64,000 nucleotides of DNA from Globisporangium splendens. Lineage: Eukaryota > Oomycota > Peronosporomycetes > Pythiales > Pythiaceae. This document shows positions 1 through 11,785 of this stretch, in pieces. Where the stretch lies: assembly GCA_006386115.1 (NCBI GenBank), contig VFIW01000070.1, forward strand, positions 62,001-126,000, given 5' to 3'. Numbering within the stretch: position 1 is the stretch's first letter; the number at the start of each line of letters is the position of its first letter. The position numbers were made by a program, and so were the translations under genes. Below the pieces are notes generated by a model. It searched no databases. It worked only from the letters and a program-made list of their open reading frames with translations, and had not been told where the DNA came from.

Positions 1-3000
1 TCAAAGTTCAGTAGCCGAGGCACCATTTTCTGGACAGAAAATGCCATCTGCTGCCTTTGCGCTGGTGATGACGACTTGAAGCTCTGCAGCGCAGATCCGC
101 TCGTTTGTTAATATTTTCTACGCTTTCCTTGTCCTTGATCCTTTTACGCGACGGGCTAATCGCGGCCATCATAAACCAAGCGTGTCTCTGTATAAGATCC
201 ACAAGTTTGCCGGAACGGCAAGTGCCATGCCTAGCCCGTCCTACCGCAAAGCACGCGCCAACAGCGCAATCGGCATGTGTACGCTCACTCTCTCCGTCAG
301 CATCGACCAGCACACGCATCCGTGCAGCACGCTCCTATCTTTTTCCTCCCGTCTTTTCCTTATTTCCACCATGTTTCCTCATCTGTTTGAACTGTTGACT
401 TGGACTGAGCATGCTGCTGGAAGTGGCACATATTTGATCGGTCATCCTTTCTTCGGATTTGCTTGTCTTTGTGATGCGTTAGGAGGGAGACCAGTGAGTG
501 GGAGTGCTCGAAAGAGCGGCCAACCTTTGCCTTTCATCATGGGTTACGATCGTATCTTTCTCCGCTTTTGAAAACCGATACTAAAACGGGTACAAACGCA
601 ACCCCCGCAGTCGAATACCTACCGTGCTGTTTGGCACACTTCCCGCGGAGGGTACTACCCTTGTGACAGGCTTCAGTTGTCGCACCACGACGGAAGAACT
701 GGTTCTGACGACGCCGGCATTCCTCTCAAGTACTGTATGCATTTGGATGCTCCAGATGGTGGGAAGGCAGGAGCATGAGCAGCTTTACGCATGGATCATG
801 AGCATATGACTTGCACTTGGCCGCCCATTTTGATGGTGGACGCTGCACTATCTACTAAAACTAAAACTCTTCGAGGTTTCGACGACAGATGGACGCAACA
901 CCTGCTCCGATAGGCAGGCTTCTCGGACAGCGCTTGTGTGAATTCATAGCGTGGATCTGTACGAGACACGGCATGGCGCAAGCACTGAGAAGAAAGCGAG
1001 GAAGCTTGAAAGATCGCGTGTGTTTCCTCCCGCGTACATAAATTTAGTGTGTCCATCTGGTCACAGTACCGTGGACTGTCCAATATTCCAGCACGTCAGG
1101 TTCTCCTTTAAGCGGCTTTTTATATATGCACACGCCATTGATGATGTTTTGCAGCGTTTTTGAGCAGAGGTCCAATCACAGGAACGCGAGAGTCGTGGTG
1201 CACACAGAGCACACAGTGTACAGTCAGTGGTCAAAGCGCCAGCCACAGCATGCCTCCGCGTTTGCGCGTGTGTTATACAGTGTACAATATCTGGTAAACT
1301 TGCAAATTACGCATGGAGAGCAGTAAACTGAGGCGGGAATGTCACCATGCTATTATCCTTCCAGATTATAAAATTGCACACCGACTGATGACTTTGCCAG
1401 CGTCCTGTTGTGTGGTGTGGCCCAACGCACTCTATATCGTCCGAACGAGGATGAGTTGTCCTTCAGCATGTGCGTCAGCCCCACACTTGTGGAGAGCGGG
1501 TCGCCGACTCATCAATACTCGCGCTTGCTCTTGTTTGGCTCGCGAACGATGGAAAAACAAGAGACCATGGCTGTTGACAACTGTACGTGCGTGCGCCAAT
1601 TACCTGCGTCTTTGCCTCGTCCCCCTCCACGTCAGTCCAATAAGGCACTATGGGTAAGCTTTGCTCGATCGACCGATCGCGCACCTGGTGATCGATCGGA
1701 CGTCGCATCAGGTTGATGTGGAGTTGCCATGGCGATTGGGGCGACCATGAGGCGCAAACAGAAAGGTGTTGCACTTGTCCCGTATCATACACAGCGGGTT
1801 GAGGTATGTGCGTATAGGGAAAATGCACACCTTCTTGTGATGCGCTTTTACATGATCGACCAGGAGCTTGGCTCACAATGCAAGGCTCAACGCGGCATTG
1901 GCAACTTGCGTTAGATCTGTCTTCTCTAAATTAACTCAATACAGTATATTTGTGAGTGGTACAGTCTGTTGGAACTGCAACTGATCGGGAGCCCCGTTTC
2001 TGTACCGATGTTTTCCTGATCTCGAAACGTCGTGGATCGACTGATGGATCAGTCAGCACGTACAGTACGTGCGCATGGATAATGAATGGCGCTGCTCCCC
2101 CCGTCTGGTTGGATGGACGGCCGAACCGGAGCGGAAGCATTCACGGGTCTACAACGCAGGAAAAGAGGCGCGCACACATGCACTCGGCACCAACCGATCG
2201 GCATGCGGTTGGGGGTTCGTGCACCTGGCTACATGCTTGGACAGTACATTGATCAAGTCCAAGCAACCGTCGGAAGACGAATAGTTGATGCCCATGCAGG
2301 TTGGAATTGGTTGTTGTGGCACTGCTCTTAGGCAATAATCCGTACCGGTAGGTGAATGCTGTCTCTGTTTTTTCAAATCGTGACCTGTTCTCAGAGATAG
2401 AGATGATCGTCTCCTTTGCACTCGATTCACGGCCAGCGCCAGGTCGAGTGTCGTCACGATTTTACAGATAACAAAGATGTCCCAAGGACTGTGTGTGTGG
2501 AGTGCGTGCTGATTGGATTGATGGTGTGAACGAAATACGAAAAAGCACTCGTCTCTGTGCATGTGCACGTGCACGATTGAGATCAGAATTGACATTCGAA
2601 CGGTGGGTCAACGCGAGTATGATGATAGGCACGGAATGCTTAGCGCGTTTAGTGCACGATGGATTGGCAACATGTTAGTGCGCAATGCGTGCGCATGTGA
2701 GACCATGGCAGCGATAGGACATTGCCGCGTCCTATCGCCGTTGTCGTCTCACAACGCCTCAAAACGCATGCAGCAGCGCTTCGTTTACATTTCTGCGTTT
2801 TGACGATGGCTCACTTGGTTGTTCGATCGAGCACATTGACAACAACGCAACTACAGCGCCACTGGATAGATTGGTTTTCTCATGTTGCGCGAAGCACCAG
2901 CGTAGGCATTGCTTGCAGGAAACGACCATATCTCATGGTGCGTTTGGCGTTGACTGCATCAGCCCATTTTTAGCTGAATCGCGGGTAATGATTAGTATGC

Positions 3001-4208
3001 ATTCATTGCGATTTACGTACAATGTCCGTTTTCTCCAACATTCGCAACGGACGATTTGAAAGCTACAGTGCCATTGCCATCCTGTACACGAGAGAATAAT
3101 CAGCAAACTCTGCGCGTGACCCTCACATAAAACGTTTCTTCACTTCATTGCACTGTGTCCACTCCGCTCATTTTGGCTTGAGTTTCTGACGTCGACTCGC
3201 CCAGAAAACAGCGCATGGTTGCCACAATCTCCACATCACGAAATGACCACTCAGTGCACAGGCTTGCAGCGACCGCTCTTTATCCATTAGGCTGGTGATC
3301 ACTGACACATAGAAGCCGTCCTCTTCAAGGGATTTCTACTCCAAGCAACAATTGAAGCGTCAGACAACGGTGGTTGTTGGTGTTGCAGAGGGGAGCATGC
3401 ACCCAGAATCTGCATTGAGCGGCTGAAGGCTTGAGTGGGAGCGTGAATGGCGGCGTGGAAATAGACATGCAGCAAGCGACTGCAATGGCGCAGCTTCTGT
3501 GCCGACGGCGGAGTGCTTCGTGCCATTCGCAGGCACCCTCCGCCCCGTCTGCCCCATTGCACAGTGCGTCTGACAGAAACCTGTCACGATCCATCAAGTT
3601 CCCCATCCCCTACGGTTTCGAGTGCTGAAATTGGTTCACCTACCCCAGGTTCGAGAGCTCGAGTATAGCATTTCTTCCTTTTTCTAGATATGGGATTATA
3701 CAGATCTACAGCATACATTTTTGAAGTAATTCAAAAATTCTATGTTCTGCAAAACCAAGTCATTAATTTTTGCATGCTTCTTCTACGATTTTTGTCGTCC
3801 TCACGTAATTACGAGCAGGACGACTGGAAAAGGTAAAAATTAACTGTCGTAAACAAATGAAAGGAATCAGCTCAAAATGCGCATGAGACGGAAATGCGGG
3901 TTCCGCAACAAAAATGCACCTCCTGTGCATGTAAATGTGTCTATCTCTGTGTATTTATACTCTCTGGGTGGACCGGCCGATGCTGGAATGTCTATCTTTA
4001 GCGCCATGAGAACGCCTGTGCTGCTTGAGTCATGGTTAGCGCTTTTGGCTCTGGCATCTTGGTCGTCAGCGTACGGTTCGGTCGCACCCATATGCACCCG
4101 CGTCATTGCGTGCTGGCATCTTGACGAGAGGGGTTCAATCGCACACTTAAGCTGGACGTGCGTGTGTGTGTGGGTGAAAGTCGTGGAGAGTGCGGGTTCG
4201 GATCGCCA
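1..4208. other. Gene-poor intergenic region
   Basis: Only short open frames without recognisable domains are present on either strand, and none shows a convincing exon chain. A (gt)n run sits near 4160, just before the kinesin-like frame. I see no tRNA, rRNA or transposon ends here. Unrecognised lineage-specific genes or old repeats cannot be excluded. Confidence 0.6.
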
Positions 4209-5776
4209 ATGTCGCTCTTGCGACGATCGATTGGACACGACTTGGAATTTGCATTGCCTGACGATCTCGTACGGGACGATTTGAGCGATTTCCGCCCGAT
4301 GTCGAGCCATGCGCGGATCGAAGGCATGCATCCAGCTCGTATTATGGATCGGCAGGTGCAGCTGCATGATCGCATAGAACAGCTTCAGGTGAAGGACAAG
4401 ACACCGCGCCAAGGACGCAAGGCGTTCCTCCCGCAGCTCAATCCTGCAAAGTCTTCCTTGATGAATAATCGTGGTGTTACGAGGCGGAACCAGGACGATC
4501 GCAGCGATCTCGACGATGAAGAGGAGCTTGCGAGTGACGTGGATACTGGCGCATTCAAGCAGGCGATGCGGGCGGGACAAGCGAATATCCTGGTGACCGT
4601 CCGACTGCATCCGCATCTCAGCCACGATTGCGATAACCAAGAGACCGTCAAAGTGCTCGACCATAAGGTGATAGTCGTGTTGGATGCCGCGAGTGACCTC
4701 ACTGCAGCCACGCAGACGTCTCTTGTGCGACGGCATATGAGCCATCCGGTCCGAAAAGTACGCAACGTGACCACTCCAGCAGCAGCGCAACGTCGATCGC
4801 GGGAGAAACGGTTTGCATTCGACTACGTGTTCACGCCCGAGGACGGCCAACGGACAGTGTACTCGCATACGACGAAGTTTCTGATCCACGGTGTTTTGAA
4901 CGGGTTCAATGCGACTGTGTTTGCGTACGGAAACACGGGGGCAGGGAAGACGTACACGATGCTGGGCACTCCCGATGAGCCCAGCATCATGGCGCTCACG
5001 CTTGAAGACCTGTTCCAGAATATTGAGCGTGTGCATGCCAACATTCAGTCCAACGTCACGTATCAAGTCACGTCTCGTTTCTTGAAGTGTACAACGAAAA
5101 CATCCGCGACTTGCTTGTAAATCAATCGGCGTCGACAGCATCTCCCGGGGCAACAAGCAAGTATTTGGATTTGCGGGAACATCCGATCAAAGGACCGATT
5201 GTCGCTGGCATCTCGAAAATTGAAGCTTGCAATGCTGCGGAGGTCATGAAACTGCTTCGAAAAGGCAACAAGCATCGCTCCCAGGAAGCCGCGACCGCGA
5301 ACGCCGTCTCCTCTCGATCCCATGCCGTGCTCCAGGTACTTGTAGAGCAGCGCGAGAAAACAAGTGCATCGCATACCACGTTCGAAAGCTCGGACGATGA
5401 GTCGTCGGGCAAGGGCGGTGAAGAATCAATCACGACTGTTGTGAAGTTTGGCAAGCTCTCGTTAGTGGATCTTGCTGGAAGCGAGCGCGCGGCTGTGACC
5501 CAGAACCGAGGACAGCGGCTATTAGAAGGCGCCAACATCAATCGTCCCCTATTGGCACTTGGAAACTGCATCAACGCACTTGAAGAAAATAGTGCATCGG
5601 CTACGTCTTTCGTACCATATCGAGATAGCAAGTTGACGCGGCTGCTGAAAGACTCGCTTGGTGGAAATTGCCGCACTGTGATGATCGCGAACATCAGTCT
5701 CGCGAAAGCGAGTCTCACCAAAGCGCAAAGAAGACGGCGGTCCCGAACGCGAGTAGCCAGAAAAAAGGAAAGCTAG
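4209..5776 (+). pseudogene. Kinesin motor domain (kinesin-8-like), frameshifted and truncated
   Basis: The frame encodes most of a kinesin motor, the microtubule-stimulated ATPase of intracellular transport and spindle dynamics. Visible motifs are the P-loop AYGNTGAGKTYTM near 4925-4960, switch I NAVSSRSHA near 5300-5325, switch II LVDLAGSERA near 5463-5492, and YRDSKLTRLLKDSLGG near 5620-5660. Spacing and wording resemble kinesin-8, but the family call is tentative. The first plausible ATG is at 4209; the frame also opens at a GTG at 4158. Near 5065-5075 the motor shifts frame by one base: the continuation reading SFLEVYNENIRDLLV lies in another frame. After MIANIS (about 5700) the usual end of the motor and the neck are replaced by a short basic tail ending at 5776. 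No stalk or tail exon was found downstream. A sequencing error could explain the single-base shift but not the lost C-terminus, so I call it a pseudogene. Confidence 0.7.
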
Positions 5777-5987
5777 AGCATCTGCCTGCGACGTAGTGAA
5801 AACAATTCAAACCCGAGTTTTCTACTCCAATGTTTAATCTCTCACAACCACACATCACGGTTTTCGGCAAACTCGAGAAATGAGCTCAACGTAGGAAGTG
5901 ACGTGTTGTATATTGATGATGTGTTTAGAATGCGAGAGCTGTCGTAAAAAGTAGCTCGGTAGTCGGACTCGAGAACCTTTTTTTCGG

Positions 5988-8980
5988 CTAGAAGATCGCG
6001 TTGCCAGAAATGGATCTGTTGCGCTTCCGAATGAAAGAGGGCGAAGCGTCCTCGCTGGTCTCCATGCTGTCCGATATTTTCTCGCGGATATCTTCATAGA
6101 AACGTTTAAACTGGAAAATCTCCACCTGCCAAACAAAGGATAAAGCGTCAGATCCAAAGTGTGAACTATCAAGTAAAGAAAGACTTACTTGGCCGCGTCG
6201 AAACTCCACGAGATAAACTCCACGTTGATAGAGAAACACTTGGACCGTACACGTCAAGATGCTGCCATAGCGAACTTCCAGTTGGTAGTTTGACCAGTCA
6301 ATCGTGACTCGCTGAGGCACATTCTTATACGGATATGGCAAAGGACTTGGATTCGAGGTAAGGATGACTTCAATCTTCGACAACACCAACTGCGCAGGCA
6401 AGGCTGTCAGGAAACGCGTCGACCGTGCAACGTGGTCATTGCAAGGAGGAGGCGCATCAACGAACGCCAACGATTTCACCGCAGTACCCGATGCTGGAGA
6501 TGCGAGCGCCGATTCGCCCGTGGGTGTAGAAGAGAGCAACGAAGTAGGTGTGTTCAAGTCGAGCGTGTCAAGCGATAGCATTCGAATTTCTTCAAATCTC
6601 GCAGCCTTTCCGAATCGCGAGAGGAACAACTCAGGAGGCGAGTTTCGTCGATGTTGGTGACGTCGGTTGAACATCGTGTTTCCTCGAGACTCAATCGCGA
6701 TAGGCGGAGAAATGAACTGGCGTGAGGCATCGCGGCTCGTGCTTCTCGGCAATGTCGATGCCGAAGTCGTGGTCGAACCGAAGGGAGCTTCTCTTTCTTC
6801 ATCGACTTCCACCGCAGCATCAAGATCATCGAACGATTCCAGGGTTTGATCCTGGATCTCGCCTTCCTCTTCCTCAAATTGAAGGCTAGTTTCATCTTTG
6901 TGACTGCGAATGGATCCAGCGTTATCTACAGCGGCCGGACTTGCCATTGTTTCTTGAGCACGTGGGGATGTCGGTGGTGTTTGTCCCGCAGTAGAGGAAG
7001 TTTCTTCGTCCACACAAGGCATGTATCCACCACTAACCAAGTGCATTGGTCGAGGAGTTTTCTGTGGTGACGGCGGGCAAATCGACAAACCAATCGGTCT
7101 GCCGAAGCCACCAAGAGGAGAAGCCATTCCAGACCTAGCAGCAGCTGCGTTGCCCCAGCGCTGCTCTTGGTCGATCGTGCTCTGAGGAATGTTCACAATG
7201 ACGTTGGAGCGCGTTTTGTACGACGGTGCGTGGCAAGGCATTGCTTTTGGACTGGACAGCTGGGGCTCTTCATTGATTGAACTGGGACTCGACTTCTTAA
7301 TCACTTGATCAAGCACCCAAGGATGACGTTGCGCTTCTTCGACGGACAAGCGCATGCACGGATCAGGATACAACAGTTGAGCGATGAGCGATTTCACTTC
7401 CAGAGAAAAATGCTGCGGGAAAAACCATGACGGAAACACGACTTCGTCCGCGGGATCATCATCACTGTACTTTGTATTGTACGACCACTTCCGGAACTTG
7501 TCGTAGCGCGTGCACTTGAGCAAGTCCTTGCCAAATGGCAAGTTGCCCGCAATCATCGCATAGAGGATTACTCCAATCGACCACGCATCGGCTTTTGCAC
7601 CGTCGTATCCTTGACCCGCATCCATCAACACCTCTGGCGCGACATAGTGCGGTGATCCAACAACAGAGCGGAGACGACGAATACACTGCGCAGCAGCTCC
7701 TTCCGCATTCTCGCTGTCGGTGAACGCGAAAATGGCAGAGAGTCCAAAATCCGCGATCTTCAACGTCGAATTCTCGTCGGTATCCGCTAAGAGCAGGTTC
7801 TCGGGCTTCAGATCGCGATGGCAAACGCCCGAGGTGTGACAAAACGCAACCCCAGAGATCAGCTGGCGGAAGTACCGACGCGCAGTAGCCTCATCGGTAC
7901 CGCAATCCAATTTGATGCGATCGAACAGCTCGCCACCCGCAGCAAGTTCAAGCACGAGAAACGTCGTGCACTTGCTGTCCTGTACGAGCTCCAAGGCCGC
8001 GTCGAGCCGCAACACATTTTCATGGAAATCCAAACCCGACATGTTGGAAATTTCACGGTGGATTGAGCGGCGCGTAAACGCGAACTTGAGAAATTTCTTG
8101 GGGATCGTTGGGATCTTCATGATCTGGTTTTTCACTTCCACTTCCTGGAACGTATCCATGGCATTTTCAGTGGCAGCGTGCTCGGTCCCCCAGATTTCGA
8201 TGCATTGCGGCAAAGTGAGCTCCCGAACCATGCCAGTTCTTGGATCCTCGAACGCTGCAATCGCTTGCTTGGTCGTGGGATGGATCAACCACCACACATT
8301 TCTGATCAGGCACACGACAACAATAACAAGATCAGTATACTGAGTTCTCCTTTGCAATGCGCATATCATTGACTCACTCGATGCGCATTGGACTGTGCGG
8401 CACACTGTTGCGGCTCCGATACGGCGGCTGCATCATCTCATCCGGGGGATCATCCATGATGTCGAGCGGTTTGCCCTTGATTGCCGCAATGCATCGTGAC
8501 AGGAGCGTACTCGGCAGCAACTTATACCCAACGGGGTTCAAGATCTTGATCGCGACGTGCTACAACGGACAGAAAATACAAGCGTTTCTCGATTTTAATC
8601 ATTTCGTCAGATCTGTTATTGGATTTTCTAACGACGCTACATGGTTGCTTACCTGCTTTGTCCGCATGCAAAATGCCTCGTACACACTATTGCGTTAATG
8701 AGAAAAAGACATCAACACAAACAGCACCATCGACTTGTTAAATGCACAATATATGATGCAAATGGAGAGAGAAATATGTCACGTACACGCCAGCTGCACC
8801 GCCTCCGAGGTACCCGCCAAGCTCGTAAATGAGTTCGTTGCCGCTGTAAATCGACTGGCCATCGTAATGATCCACCTTTACTGTCTGCAACTTGCGCCGG
8901 CACTCATTCATCATCTTGATCCAATCACACGTGCGCTCCCACTTACATTTAACCAAGCACACAAACATGCAAAGAGCCAC
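5988..8980 (-). CDS. CAMK-like Ser/Thr protein kinase with a KA1-like tail
   Basis: The gene is reconstructed as five exons: 8980-8787, 8686-8653 (34 nt), 8559-8378, 8301-6189 and 6125-5988, giving about 886 aa. All junctions are GT-AG and keep frame. The glycine loop GGYLGGGAAGVVY is at about residues 53-67 and the catalytic VAIK lysine near 81. The alphaC glutamate (HREISNM) is near 220, HRDLKPEN near 298, DFGLS near 321, then SPHYVAPEV. The 34-nt microexon supplies the residues joining the glycine loop to VAIK. About 120 residues are inserted between the lysine and alphaC. A low-complexity Ser/Pro/acidic region follows the kinase domain. The C-terminus (QVFLYQRGVYLVEFRRGQ, then FKRFYEDIREK) resembles the KA1/AMPK-type C-terminal regulatory fold. 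The start is uncertain: ATG 8980 or 8914 both fit, and an upstream exon is possible. Substrate and pathway are unknown. Confidence 0.82.
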
Positions 8981-9460
8981 ATTAGCATGAAGCTCTTCTC
9001 ATTTCCCCATTGTATCGTCCACCGCACTCTTCCTACCGCTTCCGCGACTGCACGTGCACTGTTCCTCTCTCTTTCGCTTCTGTGTTACTGCGCGGACAAA
9101 ACAGAAACTTTACCAAATGCTCGCTGGCTCCCGTTCGAAAAGACGCGATGGCGGCGGTGGCGGAAACGCGCGCGCGCGTGGGTTTGGCTTCCACTGGACA
9201 CTCTCTTCCACACTTTGCAGGCGCAATTGAGGAATGCTGCGACTGCGCTTCCCTTTCTCTCTATGGCGCACTGACGTGTGTGTGTGCGCGCAGATCGCGA
9301 CGCTCCTGACGCTCGACACACGACGGCGCACGCGACGGACTGGCTGGTGGTTGCCCTTGCGGAATGCCGCTTCGCTTTGGAAGAGCGACGGTGTCAAGCG
9401 AGCGAGCAGCACCTGTAACCAACTCAGATCACGTGCGGGGTAGGGAACGACAGAGTGAGA

Positions 9461-9502
9461 TAGCCAATCATAGACTCTCAAATATAATATTAGCCAATCA
9501 TA
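9461..9502 (+). promoter_or_regulatory. Direct repeat of CCAAT boxes
   Basis: The 12-mer tagccaatcata occurs at 9461-9472 and again at 9491-9502, so the CCAAT cores are 30 bp apart. It lies in the divergent spacer between the kinase and nucleoredoxin genes. CCAAT is the NF-Y binding motif; function here is inferred. Confidence 0.45.
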
Positions 9503-9798
9503 TGAGCGTACAAAATCATAGAGCTATTTTTGAAGCTAAGGAGAAGAAAAAAAACGGATATAAAAGCACAGCAAGCATCAACACACGAGCATGAGCCCTG
9601 CCCCGGTAGAATAGGATAGTCGAGCAGCATTTGATGTGATTGAGCGCCACTTGCATGGAGTATATGGGGCGTTGCACGAGCGCTCCGTGCGGGGTGGTTG
9701 CGCGCCACTGATTACTGCATTTGAACATGCGAGACGACACTCGCAAAGCTGTCTATCTGTTTGGAAACGCTCTTGGATGTTGAAGTGGACCAATGGGT

Positions 9799-9810
9799 CG
9801 ACACGTGTCG
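9799..9810. promoter_or_regulatory. Perfect palindrome with CACGTG core
   Basis: CGACACGTGTCG is a perfect 12-bp palindrome with a CACGTG (E-box/G-box) centre, the type bound by bHLH or bZIP dimers. It sits 164 bp upstream of the first nucleoredoxin start and inside a wider inverted repeat (atgggtcg 9793-9800, cgacccat 9827-9834). Its role is inferred. Confidence 0.35.
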
Positions 9811-9973
9811 TGGTGACGACCCGTGACGACCCATGCCTTCGGATCTAGATCGTCATAGAAAACTGGCCATGAGGCTGTTGGTCGCACACACAGGCAGCAT
9901 TCGCGCGCAGTTCAAGACCGAGACGTCCGCGTTAAGACGTCTCATTAGTACCAGAAGCGGCAGCAGTGTGAAG

Positions 9974-10663
9974 ATGAGCGAGTCCGTGCTGAAGGGCATG
10001 CAATTGGTCAACGCCAAGGGCGAGACCATCGAGGGAGACGACGTCGCCAAGAGCGGCGCGCTCGCGTTCTACTTTGCGGTGCGTGCGTGGCAAGGACGAT
10101 ATGAGCGAGTGGAGCATGATGCAAGCAGACTGACCTCTGTGGTACTTGCTCTGCTCATGTGTCTGACTGAGTGTGCTTATCTCTTTATTTGTTGTGGAAA
10201 TGCAGGCGGACTGGTGCCCAGACTGCCGCGGTTTCCAGCCGACGCTCAACAAGTTTTACGAGCGCGTGAATGCGGAATCGAAGCGCCTGGAGCTCGTGTT
10301 TGTGAGCTCCGACGGCTCGCAAGAAGCCCAAGCGGCGCATCTGAAGGACAAGCAGGGTCCGTGGTGGTCGGTCCCGTTTGAGAGCCCGCTTCGCAACGAG
10401 CTCAAGCGCAAGGTATAGGCACATGCAGCATGCTCAAAGTCACCGCTTTGTCTTACATTTTGTAATGCATATCATTTTCTCTTTGCTTGATGGTATAGTA
10501 TGCTGTGGCGGCCGGGAAGGAGCTGGCGGAAGTCGGACTCACGGCGCGCAAGGCCGGCATCCCAGGGCTCGTGGTCGTGCAGCCGAACGGCGACGTGATC
10601 AAGCTCTTTGACGACAGCGAGCTCGCTGGAGATGGCCTCAAGGAGTTGGAGCAACTGCTCTAA
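9974..10663 (+). CDS. Nucleoredoxin/tryparedoxin-like thiol oxidoreductase, copy 1
   Basis: Three exons, 9974-10078, 10206-10412 and 10499-10663, encode 158 aa. The protein has a thioredoxin fold of the nucleoredoxin/tryparedoxin type. The active site is WCPDC with cysteines 39 and 42, followed by RGFQPTLNKFYERV. Later come VFVSSD, a WWSVPF segment and AGIPGLVVVQPNGD around the cis-proline. Known family members reduce disulfides or pass electrons from glutathione/trypanothione systems to peroxiredoxins; the partner here is unknown. ATG 9974 is chosen because MSESVLKGMQLVNAKGETI aligns with the starts of the next two genes. An in-frame ATG at 9833 would add a basic, possibly targeting, extension. 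It is the first of three tandem paralogues with the same intron positions and phases. Confidence 0.85.
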
Positions 10664-10951
10664 GTGCATATTCATAATGGAATACTCGGCGTCATCGCGA
10701 GATGCATTAGCGCACTATATAGGGCAGTGGAGAACAAGGAACAGAGCCCATAGCAACCATAGCGATAACTGGGCAATGCATGTTGCTTTCCCCACAGCAC
10801 CTCTTCCGTCTGCATTGATGTGTGCACTACAGCGTCATCGCCGTGGACTGGAAAGGCGTCACGATTGGCCGCTGCATGCATCCAATCGCGTGAACGAACG
10901 TGCCACCCCCGCCCATGAGTTCTATGAACTTTGACACAAACAGTGCACACG

Positions 10952-10967
10952 TCATTCTCGTATTTGC
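10952..10967 (+). promoter_or_regulatory. Oomycete Inr-like core promoter
   Basis: TCATTCTCGTATTTGC matches the oomycete initiator pattern (TCATTYY followed by a WTTT element) 15-30 nt upstream of the second nucleoredoxin ATG. This fits the short 5' UTRs usual in oomycetes. Confidence 0.45.
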
Positions 10968-10981
10968 AGGCTTGCTGCACA

Positions 10982-11605
10982 ATGAGCGGCGACTCGTTCC
11001 TCAAGGGCGTGGAGTTGGTCAACGCCAAGGGCGAGACGATCCAGGGCGACGCCGCTGTGCGCGACAAATTGGTCGCGCTCTTCTTCTCGGTACGATCCAG
11101 TAGTAGCAATGTGTCTATTGAGGACCGCTTACTTTCTACGCTTGACTGTTGTTATTGTAGGCGGAATGGTGTCCGTACTGCCGCGATTTCCTGCCGGCGC
11201 TCAAGAAATTCTACGAGGAGGCGAATGCGCAGGCCGCACAACTGGAGATCGTGCTCGTGAGCTCCGACAATTCGTCCGAAGAGCACGTTGCGTACTTGAA
11301 GGACAAGCAGGGTCCCTGGTGGTCGATTCCATTTGAAGGCACGCTGCGCACAGAGCTCAAGCTGAAGGTGAGTGACTATTGAGTTCCCGAGTTATGCTCG
11401 CACATGCCGCTCGTTTGCTCACTTTCCACGTGAATGATAGTACGAGACGGCGGCGCGAAAGGAGCTCCAGGAAATCGGACTCGCGGAGCGCAAGGGCGGG
11501 CTCCCGAGCCTCCTGATCGTGACGCAAACGGGCGAGGTCGTGGATCGCAATGGCGTTGAGGCTGTCGAGAAGGAAGGCATTCATGCGCTCGAGAAATGGC
11601 TTTAA
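10982..11605 (+). CDS. Nucleoredoxin/tryparedoxin-like thiol oxidoreductase, copy 2
   Basis: Three exons, 10982-11089, 11161-11367 and 11441-11605, encode 159 aa. Both introns fall at the same codons and phase (0) as in the flanking copies. The active site is WCPYC (Cys40, Cys43), differing from the WCPDC of copies 1 and 3 in the residue before the second cysteine. That position tunes redox potential and partner choice in thioredoxin folds. DKQGPWWSIPF and GGLPSLLIV mark the remaining family segments. It starts with MSGDSFLKGVELVNAKGETI. The gene is about 320 bp after copy 1 with its own Inr-like element, so it is probably transcribed separately. Confidence 0.85.
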
Positions 11606-11750
11606 ACGACAGCAAATAAGATATGCGCAGTGTTGTTTGCTGCACGCGTTAATGAATGCAACATTGACCCATGCATGCAACGAGTTGGCTGCTTGGACCT
11701 CATGGGACAACCCACTCACCCACCCACCACACAAAGTCAGCAAACATATG

Positions 11751-11776
11751 TCATTTCCCACACACACAATTTGTTT
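11751..11776 (+). promoter_or_regulatory. Oomycete Inr-like core promoter
   Basis: tcatttccc followed by caatttgttt lies 10-35 nt before the third nucleoredoxin ATG and resembles the oomycete Inr plus flanking T-rich element. The spacing is slightly longer than the classical 16-nt core. Confidence 0.4.
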
Positions 11777-11785
11777 AGTAGAAAT

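Larger units (their letters stand above)
8981..9973. other. Intergenic region between divergent kinase and nucleoredoxin genes
   Basis: About 1 kb separates the kinase 5' end from the first nucleoredoxin-like start. It holds two CCAAT boxes and a CACGTG palindrome, listed separately. An open frame from an ATG at 9833 runs into the nucleoredoxin frame and could be an N-terminal extension or 5' UTR. Confidence 0.5.

Noticed and set aside
3867..5156. 429-aa open frame on the minus strand
   Set aside because: It lies antisense to the kinesin motor, has no domain, and the plus-strand kinesin motifs explain the open frame.
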